From: Cunninghamia lanceolata
Taxonomy: Eukaryota; Streptophyta; Pinopsida; Cupressales; Cupressaceae
Assembly (NCBI GenBank): GCA_027924645.1
Contig: BSBN01001363.1
Location: 868,001-932,000, forward strand
Direction of reading: 5' to 3'
Length of the DNA stretch: 64,000 bases
Position 1 is the first letter of the stretch. Every line of letters begins with the position of its first letter. The translations under genes were made by a program, and so were the position numbers. Positions 1 through 11,096 of this stretch are shown here, piece after piece. The notes under the pieces were generated by a model that saw only the letters and a program-made list of their open reading frames with translations, was not told where the DNA came from and did no database searches.

Positions 1-1
1 C

Positions 2-1394
2 TGTAGGGGAAAAATTTAGATTTCTATTTTATAAGTCTGTACTTTGTATTTTATTTTGCTATGATAAATATGGTAGACAGTATGCCAAAATTCAGGCTAA
101 GAGTTGACTTGCAATGCCATTTGCCGTATTTTTATTTTATCCGTGCATACCTTGTGTAGAGTGACCAAATTTGGGTCACTGGAGTTATTACAAAATTGAT
201 CCTACTGGCAAAGGGTTGCTTTCAATAAACTACACTATTACTGCAATCATTTGTATTGTAGACTATATTTAAATCTTTACTATTTTAAATTTATAACTCA
301 GTGTTTTTAGTCTTTTGAATTCCTCATTTAGTCAAATGAGATGAACAAGGTTTAGGCATTAGAGTGGTCTGTTGGAGTGGCTCTCTATGGGCCCGGGGCC
401 TGCAAGTGGCTGCCAGGGGAACTAGTAGCAGAGTTACATTAATAAGTGATAACTAAAACTAAAGCATTTGGGTAAAAACACTAATAAGATAATTAAACCT
501 CGTGCATATCCTTGAGTGCTTGTAAAGGCTAATGATGCAACAAGAAGGCCTATCTGTCTGCAGGGCATTGAGTCATCCGTCTGCGGGACGTGGACTCGAG
601 CATGATTGAGTCTCCTCGTCTGTATGAGAGGTACTTGGTCCCATGTGTGCCATCCCTTCGAGCACATATGATGACACTCCATATGATTACACTCTAGTAT
701 CTAGCACCTTAGGAGTCGTGAATAGTACCTGACTTATGACTTAGATGAGTACACCTGTATAATGACTTTGATTATAAGCCCTATTCTCCATGTTTGCTCT
801 ATGTTTGATGTGTGTGTTGGCCATCTTGTATCCCCTTGTTTTTGTTCATCCATTTGGGCCTTGTGACTATCTCTGAGCACAGTGGGGTGGTCTCTTAGGA
901 GTCCACATGGTTGGGAGGCGTTGCCACCACCATTAGGGACCGATGAATAGGTTCTGGAGTGCCAGTTTGATATTATCTCTCTCTCCATCACTTCATTCAG
1001 TTATTGTACCTATTCAATCTTTGTGTCATACTTAGGACTATGTTATGTACTTGTATCATATTTTGGAATATATCATTGTAATTGTATATGTAGTTATGTA
1101 ATTGAACTCTCTTAGAAGAGAAGTTGTAATCATTGTATTTAATGAGAAGAAATGTGATGTTCCTTAATTGCTTTATGGATTCTGGTGTGGGTATCGGATC
1201 CACCTGTATCTTATGCTTATGGATTCCTGTTTTTATCAGATGGGATTAGGAACATTTGTTTTGGTGTTTAAAATGAATGGTATCAATCTATCGAATTGAC
1301 AACTGAATCTATGTATGTTGTTTACTTATGTAAAAAAAATTATCTTGTCCCCTTTTGGCTCTTACCCTTTGGGGTTACGTAGCAGGATGTAACA
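2..1394 (+). repeat. G1 5' LTR
   Basis: The LTR begins TGTAGGGGAAAAA and ends GGATGTAACA, two bases before a tRNA-Met primer site. About 1393 bp. It matches 20199-21299 and 26630-26883 nearly base for base, and many of the differences are C/T or G/A transitions. It contains a GC-rich stretch (about 389-420, GGGCCCGGGGCC) and downstream text that resembles the 3' part of the giant LTR family found elsewhere in this window. No long coding region is credible in it; the short open frames on the minus strand are incidental. Confidence 0.85.
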
Positions 1395-1396
1395 TC

Positions 1397-1409
1397 TGGT
1401 ATTAGAGCC
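1397..1409 (+). other. Primer-binding site, initiator tRNA-Met type
   Basis: TGGTATTAGAGCC lies two bases after the LTR end. It differs at one position (C to T) from the plant initiator-Met primer site TGGTATCAGAGCC. This fixes the LTR boundary and the element's orientation. Confidence 0.85.
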
Positions 1410-1588
1410 AGGTTCACACACTGGGAGCTCTGGCGTACTTGAGCCTTCTATGTTTTGTTGTGTTTGATGTGTGTGGTGTGAGCTTGTTATATTGTTCTAT
1501 AGTCATGCTGTTATGCTTTCATACCTTAGTATGGTGATTAGGTCATCTTTGCGATGATCTATTTTGATGTATTCTTTGTTTCTTTAGG

Positions 1589-2880
1589 ATGCCTCCTAAG
1601 GGTAGAGCTAGAGGTATAATTAGAGGTATAGCCACTGTTCTTCGACATAGCACCCGACATGATGCCAATCTAGATAATCTGGGCAATCAGGGTAATCAAG
1701 GTGAGTGTCAGGAGGAACCGTGTGTTGAGAATCAAGCTGAAGGGCTCAAGGGTGCTCATGTTTTAGCTATTTTACAGCAGATTTTGGACTGATTAGGACC
1801 TCGTCAGGAGGTATATCATGAGGCAGAGTCACACCCTTCTTGTCAGGTTGGTTAGGATGCTGGAGCTGAGTGTGAGTGTTCTCGTAGTCCAGATCATTCG
1901 AGAGTAGTTGTTGTGAGGGATAGGGTGGATGGAGACAGTGTTACTGCAGGTCACATGAGGGATCTTCTTAGGGCTCATCCCCTACTTTTGATGGTTCTGG
2001 TATAGGTACCAAGTTAGAGACTTGGTTGATCGATCTCGATCGATGCTTTGATATGCATCCTTATAGTAGCAATACTAGAGCTTGATGTGCCATTATGCAT
2101 CTCAGAGGATTTGCATCTACATGGTGGAGAGTAGAGGAGCAGAAACTTCACCTACACATTGCTTCCGTGTCATGGGGACTATTCTTAGAGAGGTTCTGTG
2201 AATGATTTCTTTTAGACTACTATTGACAGAGATGTGCTGATGAGTTCCATGAACTTCATCAGTTGACTATGACAGTAGATCAGTATGAGCACTACTTCTT
2301 TGAGCTGAAGCAATATGCTAGCATTTTCAATGATGAGTCAATGTTAGTACAACATTTCATCAGGGGCTTGAATGCCCGTATTAGTGGTGGTGTCTGTGTG
2401 TTTGAGCTGAAGACCTTAGAGGTTGCCATGAAGAGGGCGAGGTTGATAGAGGAGAATTTGACTAGAGGTTTTGGTGGTCAGGCAGGTGTTCAAATTGGTA
2501 GTGCCCCTCCTTTAGGATCAGTTGCTTGGGGTACATAGTCTCAGGGAGCTGGATCATGTAGATCACATATTGCAGCTCCTAGACATGGTCAGCGACAGAG
2601 GCATAGGCCTGCTCAGTCTCAACAGAGTGGGCAGAATCCTGGAACTCCATTTTCTAGAGATCGTTCATGTCATCGCTCTTGGAGTAGGTAGCAGAATGGT
2701 TCATCACAGAGTTTTCAGAGTGCTCAATAGAGTTCTAGGGGTGGTGGATCCCAGTAGTCACGTGCACCATTTTTAGGTTGAGGTTTTGGCAGGGGTGGTT
2801 GTTATGCTTGTGGGCAGCATGGTCATATAGCTGTTCAGTGTCCTCAGAGATCAGTGGCTGGAGGTAGTCAGAGATAGGCT
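1589..2880 (+). pseudogene. gag: G1 gag polyprotein (broken)
   Basis: This is the capsid/nucleocapsid region of G1. The start at 1589 (MPPKGRARG...) follows the primer site by about 180 bases, as is usual. The first 67 residues end at a TGA where CGA is expected, and the frame shifts before 2263. The capsid part at 2263-2538 reads DQYEHYFFELKQYA and FIRGLNARI, typical of retrotransposon gag. A nucleocapsid zinc knuckle of the form CX2CX4HX4C is visible at 2800-2841 (CYACGQHGHIAVQC). Several in-frame TAG codons interrupt it. It cannot give a full gag protein. Confidence 0.8.
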
Positions 2881-2929
2881 ACTTCAGAACCTACGGTAGG
2901 TGAGGCTGGCAGATCACATAGATTTTTTG

Positions 2930-3480
2930 TGGTGGTTGATAACCATTAGGCTAAGCATCAGGGCACCGTAGTTGAGTATTCAAGTGTGTTATGTGGGATT
3001 ACCACATCTATCTTGTTTGATTCAGGAGCTTTAGATTATTTCATTTCTCCTTCTCTCGTGGAGTGTTTTGGACTCATGGTGGCAAGGCAAGACGTTGGTT
3101 GGTAGGTTGAGTTAGCTACTGGATCCAAGGTGGCTGTAGACTCCGTTGTTTGTGGTTGTGTGTTGGATTTGGGCACCTTCACTACCATAGTGGATCTACG
3201 TGTGTTGCCTTTGGGGTCCTATGGGATTGTTTTAGGCATGGATTGGTTGGAGACCCACCTAGCCAGTATAGATTGTTGGCGTAAGTCAGTTCAATGTGTT
3301 GATGATGTTGGGGAGCATGTTGAGTTAGTTGGGGTTCAGAGACCCATTTCTCTTCATGTGATTTCAGATATGCAGCTGAAGCGTGCCATGCAGAAAGGTT
3401 GTCAAATGTTTGCTATTTCAATTAGTGATCTTGCTGAGGGTGGAATTTAGGAGGTATCTCTTGATGATCATCCTATTCTT
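2930..3480 (+). pseudogene. G1 aspartic protease domain (broken)
   Basis: The retroviral-type aspartic protease matures Gag-Pol. The active-site motif is LFDSGAL near 3017-3037, following the usual lead-in for gypsy proteases. The second half (3130-3450) runs through VLPLGSYGIVLGMDWLETH, which is the conserved end of the domain and the linker to RT. There is one in-frame TAG near 3104, and the downstream linker ends at a TAG at 3448. Just after it, a one-base loss in the FADVF region (about 3500) shifts the frame relative to RT. Confidence 0.8.
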
Positions 3481-3489
3481 TAGGAGTTT

Positions 3490-4815
3490 GCAGATGTTTT
3501 CCAAGTGATATTCCAAGCATGCCACCCAAGCGCGACATAGACTTCCGTATCGATCTCATTCTTGGTGTGGAGTTTATTTCTCAGGCACCGTATCGCATGA
3601 CTACTCAGGAGTTGGGTGAGTTGCGGTTGTAGTTAGAGGAGTTACTAGAGAAGGGTTTCATTCATCCTAGTGTATCCCCTTGGGGTGCACCTGTCATCTT
3701 CGTGAAGAAGAAAGACGGATCTCTTCGCTTGTGCATTGATTATCGCTAGTTGAACAAAGTGACGGTGAAGAATCGATACCCGTTGCCTCAGATAGATGAT
3801 TTATTCGATTAGATGAGGGGAGCCAAGGTGTTCTCCAAGATAGATCTTAAGTCAAAATACCATCAACTTCGTATTCATGAGGCAGACATTCATCAGACAG
3901 CATTCCGTACACATTATGGGCATTATGAGTTCATGGTTGTCCCTTTTGGGTTGACCAATGCTCCATCAGTTTTCATGACTTTGATGAATGGGGTGTTTTG
4001 CACCTATCTTGATCAGTTTGTTCTCATGTTCCTTGATGATATTTTGATTTATTTGAGGACTATGGAGGAACATGAAGGCCATTTGTGGCAAGTGTTGCAA
4101 TGCTTGCGGGATAATCAGTTGTTTGGCAATTTGGCCAAATGTGAGTTCTTCCAGACTGAGGTGAGATATTTGGGTCACATCATCTCAGGAGAAGGTATCT
4201 TAGTGGATCCTTCTAAGATTCAGGTTCTTATGGATTGGCCAGCACCAACAAATGTGATTGAGGTTCGCAGTTTCATGGGATTGGCGGGTTACTATCACTG
4301 ATTTGTGAGAGATTTCTCTCAGGTAGCCCATCCCATCACTTCTCTTTAGCAGAAAGGGAAGAAGTTTGTGTGGTCAGATCAGTGTGAGTCAACATTTCAG
4401 GCTCTTAAGGAGTGGCTAACTAGTGCACCTATCCTGGTAGTGCCAGATCCTACAAGTGATTTTGTAGTGTGCACCGATGCTTCATTCGAGGGTGTGGGGG
4501 CAGTTCTCATGCAAGAGGGATGAGTGATTGCATATGAGTCATGTAAGCTCAAGGATCATGAGCTAAACTACCCCACCCATGATTTGGAGTTAGCGGCTGT
4601 CGTCCATGCACTTGTACATTGGAGACATTTCCTTTTGGGACATCAGTTTGAGTTGCATAGTGATCATCACAGTTTGTAGTATATCTTCACTCAACCAAAT
4701 TTGAATGCTCAGCAGCATCGTTGGAAGGAGCTCCTTTGTGAGTAAGACTTCAAGGTTCACTACATTCAGGGTAAGGAGAATGTTGTTGCGGATGCCTTGA
4801 GCAAGAGGAGACATG
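3490..4815 (+). pseudogene. G1 reverse transcriptase and RNase H (broken)
   Basis: RT copies element RNA to DNA and RNase H removes the template. The fingers region around 3580-3740 shows APYRM and [10 protein letters not shown]. The palm shows [10 protein letters not shown] (3837-3866) and the catalytic FLDD at about 4030-4041. The thumb ends at FMGLAGYY. RNase H follows with [27 protein letters not shown] and HSDHHSL, and ends at KENVVADALSKR (about 4803). The 162-residue stretch 3813-4301 is open; flanking parts carry stops, mostly TAG where the family has CAG (glutamine), for example at YR*LNK and FD*M. Confidence 0.9.
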
Positions 4816-6226
4816 AGATTTTAGTTTTGTCTCTTGGAGTGGATTTGCGGAGCCGTATTTTGGGGTCACTTCCTAGTGATACTTGGTATCAAGAGGTGAG
4901 AGCAGAGAATGAGTCTGGGAGAGTCCTTGAGGGTAGGTTTACAAGGTTCTCTCTCGAACTTGATGGACTTTTGCGACATCTTGGTCATATTTATGTTCCA
5001 GATTCTGGTGATATTCATTCCTTGGTTTTATTAGAAGCCCATCATGCACCCTATTTAGCTCATCTGGGTGTCACGAAGATGCATGCTGATCTTTGATAGT
5101 TGTATTATTAGGTAGGTTTGTGACAAGATATTGCCAACTTTGTGGCTCGATGTCTTGAGTGATAGCGGGTGAAGGCAGAGCATCAGCACCCAGCAAGATT
5201 ATTGCAACCTCATTCCATCTTTGGATGGAAGTGGGATATGATATCTTTGGATTTTATAGTGAGGCTACGTATGTCTTCACGTCGTCATGATGCTATTATG
5301 GTTATAGTGGACAAGTTGTCCAAGGTGGCACACTTCTCACCCATGAGATCTTCCTACACTACATCATTCGTAGCTTGAGTGTTTATGAAGGATATTGTGC
5401 GTCTGCATGGTATTCCTCGTAGGATCATTTCTAATTGTGATCCAGTATTCACTTCAACTTTGTGGACTTCTCTTTAGCATGCTTTGGGAGCTCAGCTTAA
5501 TTTCAACTCTGCATACCATCTTGAGACTGACAGATAGATGGAGCGGGTTAATCAGGTCTTAGAGGATATGCTTCAGATGTATGTTATGGATCGACAGTCT
5601 TGTTGGGAGGACTATTTGTACCTAGTTGAGTTTTCTTATAACAATGGGTATCATAGTTCTCCCGGTATGTCTCCCTTCTAGGCCTTGTATGGTAGGCCAT
5701 GTTGCACTCCGTTGAGTTGGGATCGCTTAGAGGATCAAGTTATTTTGGGTCCAGAGATGCTTCAGGATATGGAGTAGCAGGTAGTACAGATCAGAGAGCA
5801 TTTGGCTATAGCTCAAGATCGGTAGAGGAAGTATGCCGATGCCTGTAGGTTGGATCGCCACTTCTCGGTAGGTGACCATGTGTTTTTGAGAGGTCATCCG
5901 CAGAAGAGCCCCATTCATTATGGGAAAGGATCGAAGCTAGCACCTCATTTTGTTGGACCTTTTGAGATCCTTGAGAGGATTGGTCCTGTTGCCTATCACC
6001 TTGCATTACCACCGAGTCTATCATGCATCCACAATGTGTTCCATGTTTTAGTTCTTAGATAGTATATTCCTGATGTGACCCATGTTCTTGATTGGATTGC
6101 TTTCGAGGTCAAGGTGAACGAGCATCTTTCTTTGGAACCCGTATACATCCTTTAGCATTTGAGGTTGACCCTCAGGGGTTGGGACATAGAGCAGGTAAGG
6201 GTCTAATGGGATCCTGATGGTGAGTC
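4816..6226 (+). pseudogene. G1 integrase and C-terminal chromodomain-like part (broken, cut by C1)
   Basis: Integrase inserts the DNA copy. The zinc-binding region (about 5020-5160) ends with FVARCLECQRVKAEHQ. The catalytic core has the first Asp in MISLDFIV (near 5248), the second Asp in SNCDPVFTS (near 5440) and the Glu in MERVNQ (near 5541). The C-terminal part at 5850-6060 reads RHFSVGDHVFLRG and KLAPHFVGPFEIL. The tail at about 6130-6226, with GWDIEQVRV and WDPDGES, resembles the start of a chromovirus chromodomain. It is cut there by the C1 insertion and does not resume recognisably after it. Stops are frequent, mainly TAG for CAG. Confidence 0.87.
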
Positions 6227-7476
6227 TGTTGGATTCAGGACAGACAACTGAGAGGGGGGGTGAATCAGTTGTCCAAAACTTGCTTCTAATTCAAACACTT
6301 AAGTCCTCTTTGTTATTTAATAGCATATCAATTAATTACTCATGAAAGCATAAAGCATAAACACCAGAGCAGATACACATCAACACATGAGACACCAAGA
6401 TTTTGACATGGAAAACCCAGTCAAGGGAAAAACCATGAGGTGATTAACCCAAGGATTATTCTCTATTAGAAGAATAAGAAAAATAGATGGCACATGCCAA
6501 TTAGGTCTCACTGCCCTAGCACACTGCTCACAAGAGGCAAACTGCCTACAAGAGACACACTATCTATAAAGTAACAAGTATCACAAACTTGAACTGGAGA
6601 TTGACATCTTTACCATGCCTGGATCAGTTCCATTTAAGCCCAAAAACTCCTGCTCTTCTTTTTGCTCTTCTTCTTCACTATGCCACACTCATCACCACAA
6701 GACACACTTCAAAATGAATTCACAATCCCTTATTTATACAAGGCATCGACTTAGGAATAATCATCTAAGTCGGCAAACACCTACAAGATCATTCGCAAGA
6801 TGTGTAATACATCTGGTCGGCCAGTCTCAAGACAAACACCAATATCCATGGTTATTCTTCAAATGCAAACTCTAACTTCAATACAGATCACCATCATTAA
6901 CTAGACATAATCCAATGATCATCATAACCTTCCCTGAATCAGCAAACACATCCGCACTTCATCATCCTGCTGGAATTCTTTTCTCCTTCATCCGGAGCTA
7001 CAAGAACACAGTCTGTCATCACTGTCATAAATGAATAGGCACTTCTGAACCTTCAACCCATGAACTAATCTACTTGATACTTCACAGGCACATCCTCAAC
7101 ACTTCCTCAGATCCACAGAATAGGATAATGAAATACTGAATCTCACTGGACCTTTCTGTGGCCCTCTATCACCTCTAAACACCTATCGGAACCGGTTCTA
7201 CTTGAGTGACCATAACTTCTTTAGATCTTCATGTGGACCTCTGAAATCTTGACTAGAGCATCTCAAGACTTATATCTACAAACCCTTTAAACCGCATCCT
7301 CTGATCCTCAATCTATTGAGGACTTTTACCTTCTTGTCATCACTGTTCTTAACTGTTCCTGATTGAAACTTATTTTCTCAAAATCCTCAGCACACAGCTC
7401 ATCTAATCCTTCTCATTAATGCAACATGAGTATGTTGACATCAATGACAACACCAGTTATCCTCATACTTGCAACA
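6227..7476 (-). repeat. C1 3' LTR
   Basis: Reads TGTTGGATT... to ...ACTTGCAACA on the plus strand, 1250 bp, and pairs with 17984-19233. It abuts a polypurine tract on its right, which marks it as the 3' LTR of a minus-strand element. An 86-codon open frame at 6615-6875 recurs in the other LTR only because the LTRs are duplicates. Confidence 0.93.
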
Positions 7477-7796
7477 AGCTCCCCCTTTGTCATTGATGGC
7501 AACATATGATGTGAAAAACCATCAAGACAAGAACTTTTCCTTTATGTCACAGCTCCCCCTATCAGCAACAACCCTTCACATGTCTTCTCTTCCTTTACTG
7601 CTCCCCCTTTGATCATCAACCACTTGTTTTTCACATGTCATCTCTCCCCCTTTGACATCAATGGCAAAGGACTCATACTTGCAATTCTAACACATCAGAA
7701 TCATACCAGCTGCTCCCCTTGAGTAGCAGCTCCCCATCATCAATCCAGATCACAAGATATGATTGTGATATCCACTAGACTGATGCACATTAGTGC
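7477..7796 (-). other. C1 3' untranslated region with repeated polypurine-like tracts
   Basis: The plus strand carries CTCCCCCTTTG-like tracts at 7478-7490, 7551-7560, 7600-7611 and 7642-7654. On the minus strand these read as CAAAGGGGGAG polypurine tracts. The one touching the LTR is the natural plus-strand primer; the others look like extra copies. Two of them share the neighbouring text CAT(T/C)GATGGCA. No coding region is visible. Confidence 0.75.
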
Positions 7797-8502
7797 ATCC
7801 TAGTTCATCACCGGAGGGGCAATAACCCCTAACTTCTCCCTAAGATACTCAAAAGAGTCCTTGGGAAGAGGTTTAATAAAAATATCTACAAGTTGATCCT
7901 TGGAGGGCACATACTCCAATCTGACTTCACCCTTGTTCACTTGCTCTCTCAGAAAGTGAAACTTGATAGATATATGCTTAGTTTTAGAATGCAACACTGG
8001 ATTCTTAGAAATATTAATTGCACTTGAATTATCATAGAAAATTGTGATAGGCTTCTCATATTCTACTTGAATATCTCTTAGCATTTGCTTCATCCACAAA
8101 AGTTGAGTGCAACTTCCTGCTGCTGCAATGTATTCTGCTTCAGTTGTAGACAGGGATATTGCATCTTGTTTCTTGCTTAGCCAAGAAACCAACCTTTTTC
8201 CCAAAAAGAATGCTCCTCCACTTGTACTCTTCCTATCATCCACATCTCTTGCCCAATCTGCATCTGTATATGCATGAAGAGAAAAATTATGATCTCTAGG
8301 ATACCATAGACCATACTCAACTGTTCCTTTTAAGTACCTAAGAATTCTTTTGATTTTCATGACGTGAGATTCTCTGGGATCAGCCTAGAATCTCGCCACA
8401 AGACCAATAGCCTGCATTATATCTGGTCTAGTTTGAGTGAGATACAATAATCCTCCAATGATTGATCTGTACTTTGTCTGATCTATCTTAGGAGAGTGAT
8501 CA
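7797..8502 (-). pseudogene. pol: C1 pol, C-terminal part: RT end and RNase H
   Basis: On the minus strand, coding resumes at 8502 directly where LTR-1 interrupts it, reading DHSPKIDQTKYRS then GGLLYLTQTRPDIM. One stop follows near 8384. An open frame (8360-7800) then carries the copia RNase H: LHAYTDADWARD, STTEAEYIAAA, FYDNSSAINISKNP and HSKTKHI, ending GVIAPPVMN. The three acidic RNase H positions (TDAD, TEAE, DNSS) are present. Apart from the insertion and one stop this domain is well preserved. Confidence 0.92.
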
Positions 8503-8804
8503 TGTAGTGCCCCTCAACTTGTTGTCTGTTAGACTGATGTTGCTTAGTAGTATTAGACTTTATGACAGTATTTTAGATCGTAGATGATAGATCTCTTGTT
8601 ATCTTGTTAATTCATTATGGACCTAATTGTTATGATAACAGATGTTGATGTGGGATTATGTTATTTTATGCTTTAGAATTTGATAAATGAACTAGATGTA
8701 TAGATGTTTTGATGTTAATTGCGATATTGGATTGTAAGAAGATTGAATGTTTTATATTAATATCAGATACCTTGTTCAACATAGTTAATTGTTTATTCAT
8801 AAAC

Positions 8805-8868
8805 GTGAATGGAACAGTGTTGTATTACTTGCTCTCGAGTACGCTACCCCACTGCGATTTCCATTCAC
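8805..8868 (+). other. Conserved hairpin in giant LTR-1
   Basis: GTGAATGGAACAGTG (8805-8819) can pair with CACTGCGATTTCCATTCAC (8850-8868), leaving three bases bulged and a 30-base loop that includes CTCGAG. The same hairpin occurs in LTR-2 (21676-21739), LTR-3 (33805-33868) and LTR-4 (48921-48984). Role unknown; it lies about 300 bases into the LTR, upstream of the TATA-like site. Confidence 0.6.
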
Positions 8869-8924
8869 TATAGGACTGTATGTGGATATATATCTTGAAT
8901 GTTTAACCATGCGTTGTTGCAGGA

Positions 8925-8990
8925 ATGCAGGTACTAGGCATCAACTCCACCTGATTACAGGTCTGAGCGTGCCTTCGCCAATGGATTAGT
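8925..8990 (+). repeat. Strongly conserved LTR block after the hairpin
   Basis: A block beginning GCAGGTACTAGGCATC and continuing through CTCCACCTGATTACAGG is nearly identical in LTR-2 (about 21797-21860), LTR-3 (33928-33990) and LTR-4 (49040-49110). It is still recognisable in reverse in LTR-5 (about 61790-61850). A 66-codon open frame crosses it in two copies, but the frame breaks in others, so conservation is at the nucleotide level. Confidence 0.65.
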
Positions 8991-9630
8991 TGTTTGGAGT
9001 TAACGTGAGGTCCCATGTCAGTGTGGTCTGGTTGTCAGTTTATCCTTTTGGTCGTTGTCTGTCATTCGATCATTATTTGTGAACAAGTAATATTGCACCT
9101 TGGAGTCTAACTAGGTTAGAAAGTGTCTAAATGTGTTAGGTATCGTTGTGCATTAGATAGAATCATATTACGGAAATTATAATGTTGATAATTAAATATA
9201 TTTATAAAAGATATTAGTGAGCATCATGTCGATAGTTGTCAATTATTGTTGTAAATAAATTATTATTTTATTAGAAGTATAGTTGTTAAATAAAGATTGT
9301 AAGAAATTTTGTATTATTTAATATAATATTATTTACAATAAATATTTAAATAAATAAAATAGTTGTAAGTTATGTTGTAATTAGTGATTTACAACTAAAT
9401 TAATAAAATAAATTAATATATAATTGTACAATTATAGATTATTGTAATGTTATAACTTTATTAAATGCAATATGGTTGGTCGGCTCTGAAGTAATTAAAT
9501 GTTGTCAGAATTGTGTGTTAATATTTAAAAAAGAGTAACCTCTTCGGATTATTAAATTAAATAAAAGTATATCTTGAGGAGGGAGATGCACGGGATCGCG
9601 TGCCGAGTTCCTTGGAACATGGAAGGGACT

Positions 9631-9645
9631 GTGTTATAAAAGAAA
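9631..9645 (+). promoter_or_regulatory. TATA-like promoter of giant LTR-1
   Basis: TGTTATAAAAGAAAAG, preceded by GGGAGATGCACGGGAT about 50-60 bases upstream, occurs at the same place in LTR-2 (about 22486-22500) and LTR-4 (about 49716-49732). A TATA box followed by the variable region suggests LTR transcription starts near 9665 and would run into the captured gene text. Confidence 0.5.
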
Positions 9646-9811
9646 AGTTTGTAGAGGCAAGGAGCAAAGAATTTGGCAGGAAGATGAAGGATTGAGGAGG
9701 AAAAATTGCAGGATCGAGTTTTGCAACTGAAGAATTGATTTCTGCATTGAATCTAAGCTACGGTTGGCGCTTATGGCAGCATATTGGTAAACTTCAATGT
9801 TAACTTTGTAG

Positions 9812-10618
9812 TTGCATGAGTTCAAACTCGGCCAAGAAGAGGAGGAACTCCTCCTAGAAGCCCCAACCGATCGAATTGTATACTCAAATTTTGAGCAAAA
9901 ATCTTACAGTTCAGAAGGTTTAGGGCCTTCCAGAAGGTTCAATTTGGACATCGCAGGCCCCAAGCTTTGCCTGTGTAGAGGTCTTTTGGTGGACTTGTTA
10001 TTGAAATCTGGGGCGAGTAAATACATGGAGTTTAAGTCTGGGAGAACCAAAAAAAGAGATAGGAGTGACAAGAGTGTTGATTCATCCAAAAGAAAGCATT
10101 CATCAGAGCCTCCAGAAATCAGCAACCTTGTTGACAAGGATGGGGGTCTTATCAACTTTTTTGCAGTTGATGGGTTGTACTTGCTTATGCAACAAGATCT
10201 GAATAAAAGCTCCAGGAAGTTGAAAGACGTTGCACTGAGGAGAACCTCTCTTGCAGCTGTGATTAGTTCTACAGTTAGGGATGATTGTTTAAAGAAATTT
10301 GTCCAACTGGGTGGGTTATCTTTATTGAATGACTGGCTCCAAGATGCACACAAAGGAAAACTTGGAGAGGGTGGAATCTCAGAAGAAAGTAATAGGACCA
10401 TAGATGATCTAATTTTGACCTTGCTTCAGGCTTTGGAGAAGGTCCCTGTGGACTTGGATTCATTGAAAACCTCCAATGCTAGTAAATCAGTGAAGAATTT
10501 AAGAAGTCACACAGACTCAAAGATTCATAGGAAGGCCAAAAAGTTGGCAGACGCTTGGAAGAGAATAGTGAATGCAGAAATGAAGCAATCAGAAGAAGCA
10601 TCTCATGAAGTTCTTTAA
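9812..10618 (+). pseudogene. Captured host-gene fragment: SUO-like TFIIS N-terminal domain protein
   Basis: An 807-nt open frame without any stop (268 codons) lies in the centre of giant LTR-1. Residues about 75-97 are rich in Lys/Arg and could be a nuclear signal. Residues about 105-260 resemble the TFIIS N-terminal helical bundle of the plant BAH/TFIIS proteins (SUO-like): DGGLINFFAVDGLYLLMQ, CLKKFVQLGGLSLLNDWLQD, AHKGKLGEGG, LLQALEKVPVDLDSL and KSVKNLRSH, ending KKLADAWKRIVNAEM. In the full proteins this domain follows a BAH domain and they act in nuclear RNA regulation. The BAH part and the long C-terminus are absent, so this is a fragment. No intron interrupts it. The family match is from memory of the motif pattern. 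Confidence 0.72.
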
Positions 10619-11096
10619 GTTGATTCAGAATCAAGAGAAGCTCACCCAGGAGGACTTGGAGAGTAGCTTTGTACATTTTTTGGACCGTCTGCCTTCATCT
10701 ATCAAATCATACAGCTTATAGCCTATTTAATCTTTTGTGAGAGTCTTCTCTTTTAAGTTTTACGAATGGAGGAAGTTCTGCGTGTCTGGACAGAATTCTA
10801 TCATGATTTTTTGTGCCATAGCCCTAGCAGATTATGATTAGGAGGATGAGTCTCAGGGGCAAAGCACAGTACTAAGATCAAAAGATGGCATTGAACGTTT
10901 AGTTCTCTATCTCTCTTCAATAGGTAGATTTGTTAATGCGTCTGGAGCATTTTTATATCCAGTCTATGGCCAAGCCGAGCTGCCTCAAGCTTTTTGCCGC
11001 ACTGCTGCTATTAAAGGAACTATTTATGTGCTCCGCATGGCAGTGGCTGGTTTGCTTATTGGTAAGGAAAGTGGAATCTACAAGGGAAAAGTTAAA
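10600..11096 (+). pseudogene. Captured host-gene fragment: Rab escort protein (REP/GDI family)
   Basis: This follows the SUO-like fragment with no gap. From 10605 one frame reads MKFFKLIQNQ then LTQEDLESSFVHFLDRL, like the REP linker. A second run from about 10795 reads AIALADYD, one stop, GIERLVLYLSSIGRFVNASG, AFLYPVYGQAELPQAFC and RTAAIKGTIYVLRMAVAGLL, ending near KESGIYKG. These match the REP/GDI conserved region ahead of the C-terminus. REP presents Rab GTPases to geranylgeranyl transferase. The stop at 10839-10841 and a scrambled stretch at 10720-10790 make it a pseudogene. The frame differs from the SUO-like one, so no fusion protein is expected past 10618. Confidence 0.75.

Noticed and set aside
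6615..6875. 86-codon frame MPGSVPFKPKNSC..., repeated at 18372-18632
   Set aside because: It lies in the two C1 LTRs and is duplicated only because LTRs are. No motif; low-complexity serine-rich text.
8789..8989. 66-codon frame MFIHKREWNSVV..., repeated at 21660-21860, as a conserved small protein
   Set aside because: The DNA is conserved in four giant LTRs, but the frame is broken or shifted in LTR-3 and LTR-4. The hairpin and block explain the conservation better.
9904..10401. 165-codon minus-strand frame opposite the SUO-like fragment
   Set aside because: A shadow of the plus-strand frame, which alone shows family motifs.
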